Positions 52,281-60,928 of a stretch of DNA of 64,000 nucleotides are shown here, one piece after another; within the stretch, counting starts at the first letter, position 1; each line of letters begins with the position of its first letter. The notes under the pieces are model-generated. The model ran no database searches. It worked only from the letters and a program-made list of their open reading frames with translations, and had not been told where the DNA came from. Made by a program: the position numbers and the translations under genes. This DNA comes from Bacteroidota bacterium (GTDB taxonomy: Bacteria > Bacteroidota > Bacteroidia > Flavobacteriales_D > Crocinitomicaceae): contig SBGX01000031.1 in NCBI GenBank assembly GCA_006226425.1, positions 293,382 through 357,381 of the forward strand. Direction: 5' to 3'.

Positions 52281-53252
52281 TCAAGACTTCTTTAGAAGGG
52301 CAAAATCCTTGGCGAAATAGGTCAAAATTCCATCAGCACCAGCACGACGAATGCTGAGCAGCATCTCAGACATAGTGGCATGGTAATCCAACCATCCATT
52401 TCGCGCGGCTGCATGAATCATCGCACATTCACCACTTACATTATAAGCCGTAATTGGCAATGGGAACTGTTCTTTCAATAGGTGAATGATATCCAGGTAG
52501 CACAACGCCGGCTTCACCATCAACATGTCAGCTCCTTCTTCAAAATCCAATTGAGCCTCCAACAGTGCTTCCCGCTTATTGGCCGGGTTCATCTGGTAGG
52601 TTTTTTTATCTCCAGCCTTTGGTGCTGAATCCAGGGCATCCCGAAAAGGGCCGTAGAATGCACTTGCATATTTCGCTGTATAAGACATGATGCTCGTTTC
52701 ACTATATCCGGCCTGATCCAGGGCCTCGCGAATAGCTCCTACTCTACCATCCATCATATCAGAAGGTCCGATCACATCAAAGCCTGCCTGTGCCTGAACA
52801 ACGGCCATCTCAGTCAAAATAGGAAGCGTCTCATCATTCAAAATTTTCCCATTTTCCACCAGACCATCATGTCCATCCGAGGAATAGGGATCCATCGCGA
52901 CATCACTCATCAACACAATTTCCGGAAAACGATCCTTGATCTGGCGCACATACTCCAGGTAAAAATTATTCGGATCCAGACCATAACTTGCTGTCCGGTC
53001 TTTCAACTCCTCCCGAACCGCCGGAAACAAAACGTATTGCTTCACCCCTAGCTCCAGACATTCTTCCAGCTCAGGCAAAAGGGTGTCCAAACTCCACCGA
53101 TAATTTTGAGGCAGCGATGGAATCTCTTCCTTGATGTTTTTGCCTTCCTGAACAAAAAGTGGATAGATCAGGTGCTCTGGCCCCAAAGTAGATTCTTCCA
53201 CCATGTTTCTGATGGCCTGGTGCTTGCGATTTCGTCTCGGTCGGATATACAT
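52281..53252 (-). CDS. hemB: Porphobilinogen synthase
   Basis: 323 residues. It condenses two 5-aminolevulinates to porphobilinogen. Schiff-base lysines are K194 ('SYTAKYASAFYGPF') and K247 ('MLMVKPALCYLD'). The metal site reads D117-V-A-M-D121-P-Y-S-S-D126-G-H-D129-G; with Asp in place of the Cys residues of Zn enzymes, this should be the Mg-type enzyme. A -7 element lies 14 nt before the ATG. It is divergent from the lipoprotein gene at 53415. Confidence 0.95.
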   Translation of the reverse strand: MYIRPRRNRKHQAIRNMVEESTLGPEHLIYPLFVQEGKNIKEEIPSLPQNYRWSLDTLLPELEECLELGVKQYVLFPAVREELKDRTASYGLDPNNFYLEYVRQIKDRFPEIVLMSDVAMDPYSSDGHDGLVENGKILNDETLPILTEMAVVQAQAGFDVIGPSDMMDGRVGAIREALDQAGYSETSIMSYTAKYASAFYGPFRDALDSAPKAGDKKTYQMNPANKREALLEAQLDFEEGADMLMVKPALCYLDIIHLLKEQFPLPITAYNVSGECAMIHAAARNGWLDYHATMSEMLLSIRRAGADGILTYFAKDFALLKKS

Positions 53253-53266
53253 GCGCTTTTTGAGGT

Positions 53267-53274
53267 CAAAATTA
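53267..53274 (-). promoter_or_regulatory. -7 element for hemB
   Basis: Minus strand TAATTTTG, full TAnnTTTG match, 14 nt before the hemB start; expected leader about 7 nt. Confidence 0.5.
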
Positions 53275-53342
53275 AACAGAAAAAACGAATTCTATCGTTG
53301 TATATGGCTACTTCGACTACAAACAGCACAAATTGGACTAAA

Positions 53343-53373
53343 TTTGTTTTAACCAAATAAATTCCTATTTTTA
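53343..53373 (+). promoter_or_regulatory. Promoter before the 53415 lipoprotein gene
   Basis: TTTG (53343-53346), a 19-nt spacer and TATTTTTA (53366-53373; one mismatch to TAnnTTTG). Confidence 0.5.
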
Positions 53374-53414
53374 GCCATTAGAATTACCAGTCACGCCCGC
53401 AATTGATGTTACTT

Positions 53415-54305
53415 ATGAAACGTATGAGCCCTTTTTTAACACTTCTGGTGGTAGTGACGGTCTTATTACAGGCCTGTCAGACCAAAGAACCGGAAGTCGA
53501 AAAATCCATCGATGAAGAAGTGTTGGACCCCAATAGTTCACTCAACACCAATTTTGACGGAAAAATCTTCAGCATTCCTTCACCGGTGCAAACGTCCATG
53601 TTGATCAAGGAAGCAAATCTTCCTTTCATGGGAGGCTTGCTCAATCCACCTGAAAATGCAGATAGCTATACTTCCGAAGTACGACGGGCTCTGAACCTGG
53701 GAATTTACGGTACGGATATGGGATATGCGACTCTGTACAACCAGAATGCCCTGTCTTTGAAGTACCTCAATGCAATCGAAAAGATCACGACAGAACTCGG
53801 TTTGGAAGGTGCATTCGACAAGAGTTTCATGGACCGACTGGAAAAAAATAGCAGTGATCAGGATTCGATGATTCGGATTGTAAGTGATGCCTTCCGGAAA
53901 GCGGATAATTTCCTAAAAAACAATGATCGCAAAAACACCTCGGTACTGATCTTGACAGGTGGATGGATCGAATCATTATATTTTGCCTGTCAGTTGAATC
54001 GCACTAGTTCCAATGAGCAGATCCTCAGCCGAATTGGTGAACAACAGCAGACATTGACTACGATTATTGAGATTCTGGATCTTTACAACAAAGATGGAAT
54101 CAACGATGAAATTTTAAGCGACCTGGAAGACCTTAAGCTCACGTTTAACATGGTACGGGTGAACTACACTTACCTGGCACCAGAAACCAATGAAGCTAAA
54201 AAACTGACAACGTTCAGACACAAAACCAAGATCAGGATTGATACAAACGTACTCAACATGATTACACTGAAGATCAACAACCTGAGGTCTAAAATTGTCG
54301 AATAA
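53415..54305 (+). CDS. Helical lipoprotein of unknown function
   Basis: 296 residues from ATG 53415, chosen because it gives a compact lipoprotein signal 'MKRMSPFLTLLVVVTVLLQAC'; two upstream starts add only four residues. The mature part is largely helical and acidic, with 'NLGIYGTDMGYATLYNQNAL' near residue 95. I do not recognise the family. The next gene starts at its stop codon region and the ABC gene follows, all on the same strand. Confidence 0.7.
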   Translation: MKRMSPFLTLLVVVTVLLQACQTKEPEVEKSIDEEVLDPNSSLNTNFDGKIFSIPSPVQTSMLIKEANLPFMGGLLNPPENADSYTSEVRRALNLGIYGTDMGYATLYNQNALSLKYLNAIEKITTELGLEGAFDKSFMDRLEKNSSDQDSMIRIVSDAFRKADNFLKNNDRKNTSVLILTGGWIESLYFACQLNRTSSNEQILSRIGEQQQTLTTIIEILDLYNKDGINDEILSDLEDLKLTFNMVRVNYTYLAPETNEAKKLTTFRHKTKIRIDTNVLNMITLKINNLRSKIVE

Positions 54306-54312
54306 TACTACT

Positions 54313-54759
54313 ATGATGAAAGCCTTAAAACTTCTTTGTACCGGATTGATTCTATCGGCATCTATCCAGGCCAGTGCTCAGGACTGCGAGTCGATTGTCA
54401 ATATTTGCCACGATCACCTGGAAAATGGGTCATCCAAAGGGAAGAAAAAATCCAGATTTGTCTCTGACGGTCAGGTGTACACGGCCTTTTTGGATCGGGA
54501 AAAAGCGGAATTCAAAACAACCTTTTTTGGTGGTTCCACCTACCGGATAGCTGCCAGTGCGGGTAGTGATGACGACTACGTCATCTTCACGATTCGCGAT
54601 ATTCAGGGCAACATCCTTTTTTCCAATCGGAACCATAAGAACTCCCCATATTGGGATTTCAAAGTTCCATCCACCCTTCCGGTCATCATTGAAACGGAAC
54701 TGGATCTGGACAAAAAGGTGACAGGGTGTGCCGTGATGCTTATTGGATTTCAGAAATAA
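54313..54759 (+). CDS. Small exported protein of unknown function
   Basis: 148 residues from ATG 54313 (or 54316); a TTG at 54295 is less likely. The signal peptide ends near 'SIQASAQ', followed by a beta-rich domain with 'AFLDREKAEFKTTFFGGSTY' and 'DYVIFTIRDIQGNILFSNRN'. The family is unknown to me. It lies 7 bp after the upstream lipoprotein gene and 54 bp before the ABC gene. Confidence 0.7.
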   Translation: MMKALKLLCTGLILSASIQASAQDCESIVNICHDHLENGSSKGKKKSRFVSDGQVYTAFLDREKAEFKTTFFGGSTYRIAASAGSDDDYVIFTIRDIQGNILFSNRNHKNSPYWDFKVPSTLPVIIETELDLDKKVTGCAVMLIGFQK

Positions 54760-54813
54760 TACAGCCAACAATAAATCAATCTAAATTAAAGACTCCAAGT
54801 TTGACCGTATAAT

Positions 54814-57800
54814 ATGAGTGAACGTATATTTAGGGCTTTGATGCAGCTCTTCGCTATCATTGCCAAAGTTGATGACGTCAATGAAAATGAGGACAATCCC
54901 GATGTCCAGAGTTCGAATGGAAGACGCATCATTGAATCCTTCTTAAAAACAGAGCTCAATGCTTCACTTGTCCGGGAATATATTAAAATGTTTGATGAGT
55001 TTTTGGCAACTCACCACAGTACAACCAGCAAAAAGGACGGACGCAGAAAAAGGACTTCACTTAATTCGGTGAAAGTACTCCGGATTTGTTCACAAATCAA
55101 CGAGGAGCTGACGCAACGTCAAAAATTCATTGTATTACTTCGGATTTTCGAATTTATCCATGCCAACGAGCTACAAACGGAACAAGAAGAAGAGTTTGTC
55201 AATACGGTAGCCGAAACCTTTAACATTGACAACCTGGAATACCGCTCCATGAAAGAATACATGGAAATTCCGGGAAGTGAAATCATCGATGGACCAAGTT
55301 TTCTTTACATTACTTCTACCCCACTGGATTTAAAGCACGCCAGACAAATTGTTCTGGATGGAATTGAGAACGTCATCCGGGTATTGCGTATTGAAAGTGT
55401 CCAAATCCTGTTTTTCCGTTACTTCGGGACAGACGAATTAAACATGAACGGTCAGTTCATTCCGAACGATCGAAACCATATTCTCAACCAGGGATCTTCG
55501 CTCAGAACATCCAAGTCACAGCCAATCTATTACAGTGACGTTCTCACGCGATTCCTGAACGATCAGAACGAAGACAAACTGATCTTCAAGGTATCCAATT
55601 TGACCTATCATTTCAAAGGCGGCAAACTTGGATTGCACGAAACGAATTTCACCGAACAATCAGGCAAGTTAGTTGGTTTAATGGGTGGTTCCGGAGCTGG
55701 TAAATCGACTTTGCTTAACGTTCTAAACGGGAACTACACTCCTTCCAATGGATCGGTGACCATCAACGGAATCGATGTTCACAAGGAGAAATCGAGACTC
55801 GAAGGAGTGATCGGATTCATTAGCCAGGATGACCTGCTCATTGAAGAATTGACCGTCTTTCAGAACCTCTTTTTCAATGCCAAACTTTGCTTCAATGATC
55901 TGACGGATACGCAAATCACCAAAAAAGTAGTCGATCTTCTTTCCATGATTGGATTGCACGAAGCAATGCATTTGAAAGTAGGCTCTCCTCTGGAAAAAAC
56001 AATTTCAGGAGGACAGCGCAAGCGATTAAATATCGCCCTGGAACTGATCCGGGAACCTTCCGTGCTGTTTGTGGATGAACCCACTTCCGGACTTTCTTCA
56101 CGGGATTCCGAGAACATCATGGACCTCCTGAAAGAATTGGCTCTGAAGGGAAAATTGATTTTCGTTGTCATTCACCAACCTTCATCAGACATCTTCAAAA
56201 TGTTCGACCGTCTGATCATTTTAGATCAGGGAGGTTATCCCATCTTTGACGGGAATCCCATCGACGCCGTCGTCTATTTCAAGATGCATGTCAATCATGT
56301 CAATGCCGATGAACGAGAATGTTACGCCTGTGGAAATGTGAACCCGGAGCAGATTTTCAACATCATCGAATCCAAGGTGGTGGATGAATACGGAAATCTG
56401 ACCAAATTCCGAAAAACACTTCCGGAAGAATGGAACGAAAAGTTCCAGAACTCTGGGATTCATGCAGACCCTGCAGAAGAAGAAGTGAGTCCGCTTAAAA
56501 GTAGCTCTAAGATTCCAAGTCGATGGAAGCAGTTTATGGTTTTCTTTAAACGGGATATTCTCAGCAAACTGTCGAACAAGCAGTACATGCTGATCAATAT
56601 GTTGGAAGCCCCTGTTCTAGCACTGATTCTCGCTTTCTTTGTAAAATTTTACGACAACAAAAAGGCCGATGCTGCTTATGTGTTCTACGAGAACATCAAT
56701 ATTCCGCAATACATCTTCATTGCAGTGGTCGTTTCTCTTTTCCTTGGACTGACCGTCGCAGCAGAAGAAATTATTAAGGATAAAAAAATCCTAAAGCGTG
56801 AAAGCTTCCTGAATTTATCCCGAACAAGTTACATCGTCTCCAAAATCGGGATCATGTTCATTATTTCGGGAATCCAAACCATGTTTTTCGTAGCGATTGG
56901 GAATTTCATCCTGGAAATCAAGGGGATGTGGCTTGAATACTGGTTTATTCTTTTCTCAACCTCCTGTGTTGCCAACGTGATGGGTCTGAACATTTCCTCA
57001 GCCTTTAACTCGGCCAAAGTGATCTATATTACAGTTCCGCTACTTATCATCCCGCAACTCTTGTTTAGTGGCGTGATCGTAAAATTCGAGAAATTACACC
57101 CACTTTTTTCGAATACCAATGAGGTTCCTATCATCGGTAATATCATGGTTTCCCGTTGGGCTTATGAAGCACTCATTGTGGAACAGGCCGTCGACAATGA
57201 GTTTCAGCGAAAGACCTATGATTACCGGGTTGATCGCAGTCAGAGTGGATGGAAACGTGACTACTGGATTCCAGAAATTAGAAACAAGCTGGACCTGATT
57301 ACCAACAAAAAAACCAGTAAAAAGGACTTTGACAAAGCGATTAAATTGCTTGTTAACGAGATCAAGAAGGAAGAGCGAAGTTGGGCCAACCTGGAATGTA
57401 AAGACTGCGTGTCAGGGCTGGAAAAATTGAAGAACCATAAAGATGCCGGTGAGGTGAAATTTAACATTGAAACCTTCCTGAACGTCATCAAAAAGCAGTA
57501 TAACAAAACGTTCAACGAGAGTACGGAACAGATTGATAAAGTGGCACAGAACTTTGGTGAGGAGGAGTACAAGGAACTGAAGGAACAATACGAAAACGAA
57601 AGTTTGCACGATCTGGTCACCAATCGCATGGAAATATCTAAGATTGTGGAATCGAAAAACGAATTATTCCAGAAAGATGATCCGATCTACTTGCATCCGA
57701 AATACGAACGTTTCTTTGATGCGCATTTCTATGCCCCATCCAAGTATCTTTTCGGAATCAAGTTGAGTACTTTCTGGGCAAATATGCTTGTTATTTGGGT

Positions 57801-57885
57801 GATCACGTTCCTTTCGGTCATTGCACTTTACTTTGATTTACTGAAGAAATTCCTCGATCTCTTCGATAAAAACGCTGCTCAGTAA
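54814..57885 (+). CDS. ABCG-type ABC transporter with long N-terminal and internal additions
   Basis: 1023 residues. Residues 1-160 are helical and TerB-like ('FIHANELQTEQEEEFVNTVA'). An uncharacterised beta region (about 165-250) precedes the nucleotide-binding domain: Walker A 'GGSGAGKST' (about 290), signature 'SGGQRKRLNIA' (about 398), Walker B 'VLFVDEPTSGL' (about 416). Membrane helices run about 590-790, then a 200-residue charged insert and a last helix near 995. NBD-before-TMD order is ABCG/White-like; the protein would dimerise. The substrate is unknown. Confidence 0.88.
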   Translation: MSERIFRALMQLFAIIAKVDDVNENEDNPDVQSSNGRRIIESFLKTELNASLVREYIKMFDEFLATHHSTTSKKDGRRKRTSLNSVKVLRICSQINEELTQRQKFIVLLRIFEFIHANELQTEQEEEFVNTVAETFNIDNLEYRSMKEYMEIPGSEIIDGPSFLYITSTPLDLKHARQIVLDGIENVIRVLRIESVQILFFRYFGTDELNMNGQFIPNDRNHILNQGSSLRTSKSQPIYYSDVLTRFLNDQNEDKLIFKVSNLTYHFKGGKLGLHETNFTEQSGKLVGLMGGSGAGKSTLLNVLNGNYTPSNGSVTINGIDVHKEKSRLEGVIGFISQDDLLIEELTVFQNLFFNAKLCFNDLTDTQITKKVVDLLSMIGLHEAMHLKVGSPLEKTISGGQRKRLNIALELIREPSVLFVDEPTSGLSSRDSENIMDLLKELALKGKLIFVVIHQPSSDIFKMFDRLIILDQGGYPIFDGNPIDAVVYFKMHVNHVNADERECYACGNVNPEQIFNIIESKVVDEYGNLTKFRKTLPEEWNEKFQNSGIHADPAEEEVSPLKSSSKIPSRWKQFMVFFKRDILSKLSNKQYMLINMLEAPVLALILAFFVKFYDNKKADAAYVFYENINIPQYIFIAVVVSLFLGLTVAAEEIIKDKKILKRESFLNLSRTSYIVSKIGIMFIISGIQTMFFVAIGNFILEIKGMWLEYWFILFSTSCVANVMGLNISSAFNSAKVIYITVPLLIIPQLLFSGVIVKFEKLHPLFSNTNEVPIIGNIMVSRWAYEALIVEQAVDNEFQRKTYDYRVDRSQSGWKRDYWIPEIRNKLDLITNKKTSKKDFDKAIKLLVNEIKKEERSWANLECKDCVSGLEKLKNHKDAGEVKFNIETFLNVIKKQYNKTFNESTEQIDKVAQNFGEEEYKELKEQYENESLHDLVTNRMEISKIVESKNELFQKDDPIYLHPKYERFFDAHFYAPSKYLFGIKLSTFWANMLVIWVITFLSVIALYFDLLKKFLDLFDKNAAQ

Positions 57886-57936
57886 GAAGAGCTACCAAAC
57901 GTGACATTGGTAATTCCGTTTAGCTTTCTTACTTTT
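57886..57936 (+). terminator. Possible weak terminator after the ABC gene
   Basis: AAGAA-G-AGCT and AAACG at 57886-57902 can pair with CGTTT, AGCT and TTCTT at 57918-57931, followed by ACTTTT. The pairing is interrupted and the T-tract short. Confidence 0.3.
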
Positions 57937-57994
57937 AGTGCTTGAAATCCCAGGATTCCAGAAGGGATATGGGAAATCGAAAGAAACAAAGCAG

Positions 57995-58921
57995 ATGAAA
58001 ATATCCGTAGTGAGCCCGGTCTATTATGGCGAAAAACTGGTCCCTGAACTGGTCAATCGTCTGCACCAAAGCCTCTCCGCTATTCATCCAGAATATGAAA
58101 TCATCCTGGTGGAAGATGGAAGTCCCGATCAATCCTGGAAAGTCATTCGGGAAATCTGCTCCAAAGACCCAAAAGCAAAAGGACTTAAGCTGAGTCGGAA
58201 TTTTGGTCAGCACTATGCCATCACTGCTGGTTTACAAGCCGCCTCTGGAGAATGGATCGTCGTCATGGATTGTGACTTACAAGATCGGCCCGAGGAAATC
58301 CCACGTCTGTTTGAAAAATGCCAGGAAGGTTTTGACATCGTCTATGCACAACGAAAGCTGAGACAGGACAGCTTTTTGAAACGCCTGTCTTCGCGAATCT
58401 TTTACCGCGTTTTTGGTTACCTGACAGATACCAAACAAGATGCGTCCATAGCCAATTTTGGCATTTATCACCAACAGGTGATTCAGGCGGTACTCTCCAT
58501 GAACGACTACATCCGCTATTTTCCAACCATGGTTCAGTGGGTCGGCTTTGATAGCGCAAAAATTGACGTGGAACACAGTGAACGCATGGAGGGAAAATCG
58601 TCCTATTCCTGGAAGAGTTTGATCAAACTGGCCTCTAAAAACATTATTGCCTTTTCAGATAAACCCCTTCGCCTGACCGTTAAATTCGGCTTTGGAATGT
58701 CGGTCATTTCTTTTTTGATCGGAGTCGTTTACCTCTATCGCTATTTCACGGGCCAAATTCAGGTGATGGGATTCACCAGTATTATTATCTCAACCACCTT
58801 CCTTTCCGGACTCATTATCCTCACCCTGGGAATCATTGGAATCTATCTGGGCAAGACCTTCGAACAAAGCAAACAACGCCCAAACTTCATCGTCCACCAA
58901 AAACTCAATTTGGATGAATAA
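57995..58921 (+). CDS. ArnC-like undecaprenyl-phosphate glycosyltransferase
   Basis: 308 residues from ATG 57995 ('MKISVVSPVYYGEKLVPELV'); a GTG 57 bases upstream adds sequence outside the fold. GT2 motifs 'IILVEDGSPDQSW', 'MDCDLQDRPEEIP' and 'YIRYFPTMVQWVGF', and two C-terminal membrane helices (about 228-300), match ArnC/GtrB enzymes that move a sugar from a nucleotide to polyprenyl phosphate on the inner membrane. It overlaps the next gene by 8 bp and begins the four-gene sugar operon. Confidence 0.9.
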   Translation: MKISVVSPVYYGEKLVPELVNRLHQSLSAIHPEYEIILVEDGSPDQSWKVIREICSKDPKAKGLKLSRNFGQHYAITAGLQAASGEWIVVMDCDLQDRPEEIPRLFEKCQEGFDIVYAQRKLRQDSFLKRLSSRIFYRVFGYLTDTKQDASIANFGIYHQQVIQAVLSMNDYIRYFPTMVQWVGFDSAKIDVEHSERMEGKSSYSWKSLIKLASKNIIAFSDKPLRLTVKFGFGMSVISFLIGVVYLYRYFTGQIQVMGFTSIIISTTFLSGLIILTLGIIGIYLGKTFEQSKQRPNFIVHQKLNLDE

Positions 58922-59804
58922 GATCGTTCTCTTCCTGCTTTCCGAAAAGGGATACGCTGTCTTACAAGAGATTTTGACTCATTTTGGAGCAGAACAGATC
59001 GACTTCATCGTTTTGGGAAGAGATTCCCGCGTATTAAATGATTATTCGAACGAGATTCAAAAACTGGCCGAAGAACATCAGGTAAAATGCTTTGAAAGAA
59101 CAGAGAAATTTGAACTCACCGCTTCTTACGCACTGGCCATTTCATGGCGCTGGATGATTCCTCTCTCAGAAAACACCCAACTGATCACTCTGCACGATTC
59201 CCTACTTCCGAAATACAGAGGCTTTGCACCATTGGTCAACCAATTGATTCAGGGAGAGAAACAACTGGGGGTCACCGCCATTTTTGCCAGCGAAGAATAC
59301 GACCGGGGCAAAATTCTCGGACAACTTCACACAACGATCAGTTATCCAATCAAAATTGAGGCAGCGATTCAGGCCATCACTCCGCTCTATCAGCAGTTGG
59401 CAAATGATCTCTTCCAACAACTACAGGAAAATCAATCATTGCAAGGTACTCCTCAACAAGAAGAAGATGCCACGTACTCTTTATGGAGAGATGAAGCAGA
59501 CTACTGCATCGACTGGAAATTGGACGCTTCCACTATTCGACGGACCGTTGATGCGCTTGGAACTCCCTACCTGGGAGCCAGCTCGGAAATCAACGGACGA
59601 AAAATCAGAATCCTGGAAGTAATGGAAGAAAATGATGTCGAGGTCATACAACGTCAATTGAATTATGGCAAGGTCATTTTTCAACGGGATCAACGCCCGG
59701 TGATTGTTTGTGGAAAAGGCCTGATTCGAATCAATGAAGCATATTATGATGATGACGGAACTTCCATCTTTCCATTGGATAAATTCAGATTGCGTTTTAC
59801 ATGA
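58914..59804 (+). CDS. Sugar N-formyltransferase-like protein with altered triad
   Basis: 296 residues from ATG 58914; an earlier start would lie deep inside the glycosyltransferase gene. 'HDSLLPKYRGFAPLVNQLIQ' is the 10-formyl-THF transferase hairpin, and 'ASEEYDRGKILGQ' supplies Asp130. The usual N-x-H of the Asn-His-Asp triad reads T92-L-H94, so the Asn is Thr. A C-terminal Fmt-like domain follows (about 205-295). Context (aminotransferase next door) points to formylation of an amino sugar rather than Met-tRNA. Confidence 0.8.
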   Translation: MNKIVLFLLSEKGYAVLQEILTHFGAEQIDFIVLGRDSRVLNDYSNEIQKLAEEHQVKCFERTEKFELTASYALAISWRWMIPLSENTQLITLHDSLLPKYRGFAPLVNQLIQGEKQLGVTAIFASEEYDRGKILGQLHTTISYPIKIEAAIQAITPLYQQLANDLFQQLQENQSLQGTPQQEEDATYSLWRDEADYCIDWKLDASTIRRTVDALGTPYLGASSEINGRKIRILEVMEENDVEVIQRQLNYGKVIFQRDQRPVIVCGKGLIRINEAYYDDDGTSIFPLDKFRLRFT

Positions 59805-60928
59805 AGACACCTTTTAACAAGCCCTATCTGACCGGAAAGGAAACAGAGTACATCCATGACGCGGTCCAATCCGGGAAAATTTCTGGAAACGGGAAATACA
59901 CCAAGCTATGTCAGTCCTTTTTTGAAGAAAAATATGGCTTCAAGAAATGTCTAATGACAACCTCCTGTACAGATGCGCTGGAAATGGCCGCCATTTTGCT
60001 TGATATTAAGCCCGGAGACGAAGTAATACTTCCTTCCTATACCTTTGTCTCAACAGCGAATGCATTTGTTCTTAGAGGAGCTAAATTGATCTTTGTTGAT
60101 AGTTCGGAGATCAATCCGAATATGGACGCCGAAAAAATCGAAGCACTGATCACTCCCAAAACGAAAGCGATCGTAGTTGTACACTATGCCGGGATCGCCT
60201 GTGACATGGATCGGATCATGGAAATCGCTGAACGCAAGCGGCTTTTTGTCGTAGAAGACGCCGCTCAAGCCATTGAGAGTTACTACCAAGGCAGAGCACT
60301 CGGGAGCATCGGACATCTCGCCTGCTTCTCCTTCCATGAAACCAAAAACATTACGAGTGGCGAGGGAGGAATGCTCGCTATCAATGATGAACAATTTATT
60401 CGTCGCGCCGAAATCATCTGGGAAAAAGGAACAAATCGGGCCGCTTTCTTCCGGGGCGAAATTGACAAGTATGGTTGGGTAGATATTGGTTCTTCTTTCC
60501 TTCCTTCCGAAGTCATTTCCGCATTCCTATATGCCCAACTTGAGAACATTGAAGACATCCAGGAACGTCGTAAAGTAATCTGGAAACGTTACTACGATGC
60601 ATTTTCTTCTGTAGATGCAACTATTTTTCAAGTTCCCAACATCCCTGATTACGCGACGAACAATGCACACATGTTCTATTTGAATTGTGCTACTCCCCAA
60701 CTTCGGGCAAGCATTATTACCTCCTTAAAGGAGCAGGATGTATTAGCGGTATTTCACTATCTCTCCTTGCATCAAAGCAGCTATTACAAGGATAAACATG
60801 ACGAACGTCAACTTCCAAACAGCGATCATTATTCGGATTGCTTGTTGCGTCTACCTCTTTATTACACGCTGAGCACAGAAGAACAGGAATTAATCATCCA
60901 AACCATCCAACAACATCTGAATGGCTAG
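59801..60928 (+). CDS. rffA: dTDP-4-amino-4,6-dideoxygalactose transaminase-like protein
   Basis: 375 residues, DegT/DnrJ/EryC1/StrS aminotransferase. PLP Lys182 is in 'FHETKNITSGEGG'; 'LPSYTFVSTANAFVLRGA' and 'VVEDAAQAIESYYQGRALG' are WecE/RffA-like. It transfers an amino group from Glu to a 4-keto-6-deoxy-hexose nucleotide. It overlaps the formyltransferase by 4 bp, so its product is the likely substrate for formylation. No dehydratase (rmlB) is in the window. Confidence 0.9.
   Translation: MKTPFNKPYLTGKETEYIHDAVQSGKISGNGKYTKLCQSFFEEKYGFKKCLMTTSCTDALEMAAILLDIKPGDEVILPSYTFVSTANAFVLRGAKLIFVDSSEINPNMDAEKIEALITPKTKAIVVVHYAGIACDMDRIMEIAERKRLFVVEDAAQAIESYYQGRALGSIGHLACFSFHETKNITSGEGGMLAINDEQFIRRAEIIWEKGTNRAAFFRGEIDKYGWVDIGSSFLPSEVISAFLYAQLENIEDIQERRKVIWKRYYDAFSSVDATIFQVPNIPDYATNNAHMFYLNCATPQLRASIITSLKEQDVLAVFHYLSLHQSSYYKDKHDERQLPNSDHYSDCLLRLPLYYTLSTEEQELIIQTIQQHLNG

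Noticed and set aside
57938..57994. GTG-start extension of the ArnC-like gene
   Set aside because: The extra 19 residues precede the GT2 fold, while ATG 57995 gives the normal N-terminus.
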